Source of the DNA: Flavicella sp037132785
Lineage (GTDB): Bacteria; Bacteroidota; Bacteroidia; Flavobacteriales; Flavobacteriaceae
Direction: 5' to 3'
Assembly (NCBI RefSeq): GCF_037132785.1
Contig: NZ_JBAHZZ010000166.1
Span: 1-6,810, forward strand
DNA: 6,810 bases
Shown here: piece by piece, positions 6,665 to 6,810 of the stretch
Layout of the letters: the number at the start of each line of letters is the position of its first letter
Position numbering within the stretch: position 1 is the stretch's first letter
The notes under the pieces: generated by a model
Told to the model about the DNA's origin: nothing
The model's database searches: none
What the model saw: the letters and a program-made list of their open reading frames with translations, nothing else
Program-made: the position numbers and the translations under genes

Positions 6665-6689
6665 GATCTCTTTTTTGGTTCATTTTCCT

Positions 6690-6809
6690 TTAGTTTTTAG
6701 AATTCGTGGCAATTATCCTTGGACTTCTATATAAATTGTAACAAATAGCTTCCATCAAATTTTGAGTATGCATTTTTTCCATACCTCTGTACCTTGCAAC
6801 TCCACCTTT
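6690..6809 (-). CDS. DDE transposase, C-terminal fragment cut by window edge
   Basis: The last 39 codons and a TAA stop of a minus-strand gene enter from the right edge. The peptide reads KGGVARYRGMEKMHTQ, then NLMEAICYNLYRSPRIIATNSKN. The pattern YRGxxKxHTQxLxEAxxYNLYR is typical of the helical C-terminal end of DDE_Tnp_1-type transposases (the IS4/IS5/IS1182 group), where the catalytic Glu and the following helix lie. The exact IS family cannot be fixed from 39 residues; IS1182 or IS5 are my best guesses. It differs from the IS1595-like fragment at the left edge, so the two do not form a classical composite transposon. The completeness of the gene is unknown. Confidence 0.75.
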   Translation of the reverse strand, partial: KGGVARYRGMEKMHTQNLMEAICYNLYRSPRIIATNSKN

Positions 6810-6810
6810 A

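Larger units (their letters stand above)
6561..6810 (-). mobile_element. Right-edge insertion sequence end, with candidate terminal repeat at 6561
   Basis: The transposase 3' end at 6690-6809 implies that the downstream IS terminus lies between it and the exonuclease gene. AGACCGTTGCGTAATGC, starting at 6561 and reading inward, resembles the G-A/G-CC-GTTGCA style of many IS5/IS1182-type terminal repeats and has the correct orientation. This is pattern recall; the matching repeat at the other end is outside the window, so the boundary is provisional. Between terminus and stop codon lie a 10-bp inverted repeat and a 9-bp tandem repeat. Confidence 0.45.

Noticed and set aside
1..6810. The whole block as a composite transposon bounded by two ISs
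   Set aside because: The two transposase fragments belong to different families, and the genes between are core flavobacterial housekeeping types rather than cargo.

Overview
The window looks like low-GC chromosomal DNA from a member of Flavobacteriia (Bacteroidota), probably a Flavobacteriaceae relative of Tenacibaculum or Polaribacter. The evidence is the strong A/T bias, A-rich leaders without a clear Shine-Dalgarno, TAnnTTTG-type -7 boxes, a lipoprotein with an acidic post-cysteine stretch, and the protein sequences themselves. The genus is an inference from recalled protein style, not from a search.

Layout: every recognisable gene lies on the minus strand, so transcription runs from high to low coordinates. 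A block of seven intact genes is flanked by two different broken-off insertion sequences. On the right (6561-6810) is the 3' end of a DDE transposase gene plus a probable IS terminus. Then come a DEDDy 3'-5' exonuclease (5772-6509), an alkyltransferase-like MGMT-family protein directly abutting it (5415-5771), an Mrp/ApbC-type P-loop Fe-S carrier (4155-5303), and a NifU-C/Nfu protein (3878-4123). A hairpin with a U-tract (3807-3839) closes that transcript. The second group is a DUF3108 secreted protein (3015-3761), an M23 lipoprotein peptidase (1736-2965) and glucose-6-phosphate isomerase (148-1707). On the left (1-84) is the start of an IS1595-type transposase, which begins 63 bases past the pgi stop codon.

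How the genes fit together: the exonuclease and the alkyltransferase-like protein form a tight DNA-maintenance pair. Mrp and Nfu form an Fe-S cluster assembly/carrier pair with its own likely promoter near 5325. DUF3108 and M23 form an envelope pair, and pgi is a central-metabolism gene at the end of that group. All seven intact genes are housekeeping-type.

I found no new multi-gene system. The points worth a second look are family-level departures from textbook active sites (HxC instead of HxH in the M23 enzyme, no internal CxxC in Mrp, Ala instead of Cys in the MGMT-family protein) and IS ends lying very close to the pgi stop and the exonuclease start. No stretch over 300 bases lacks a gene; the longest gene-free stretch is 6510-6689.
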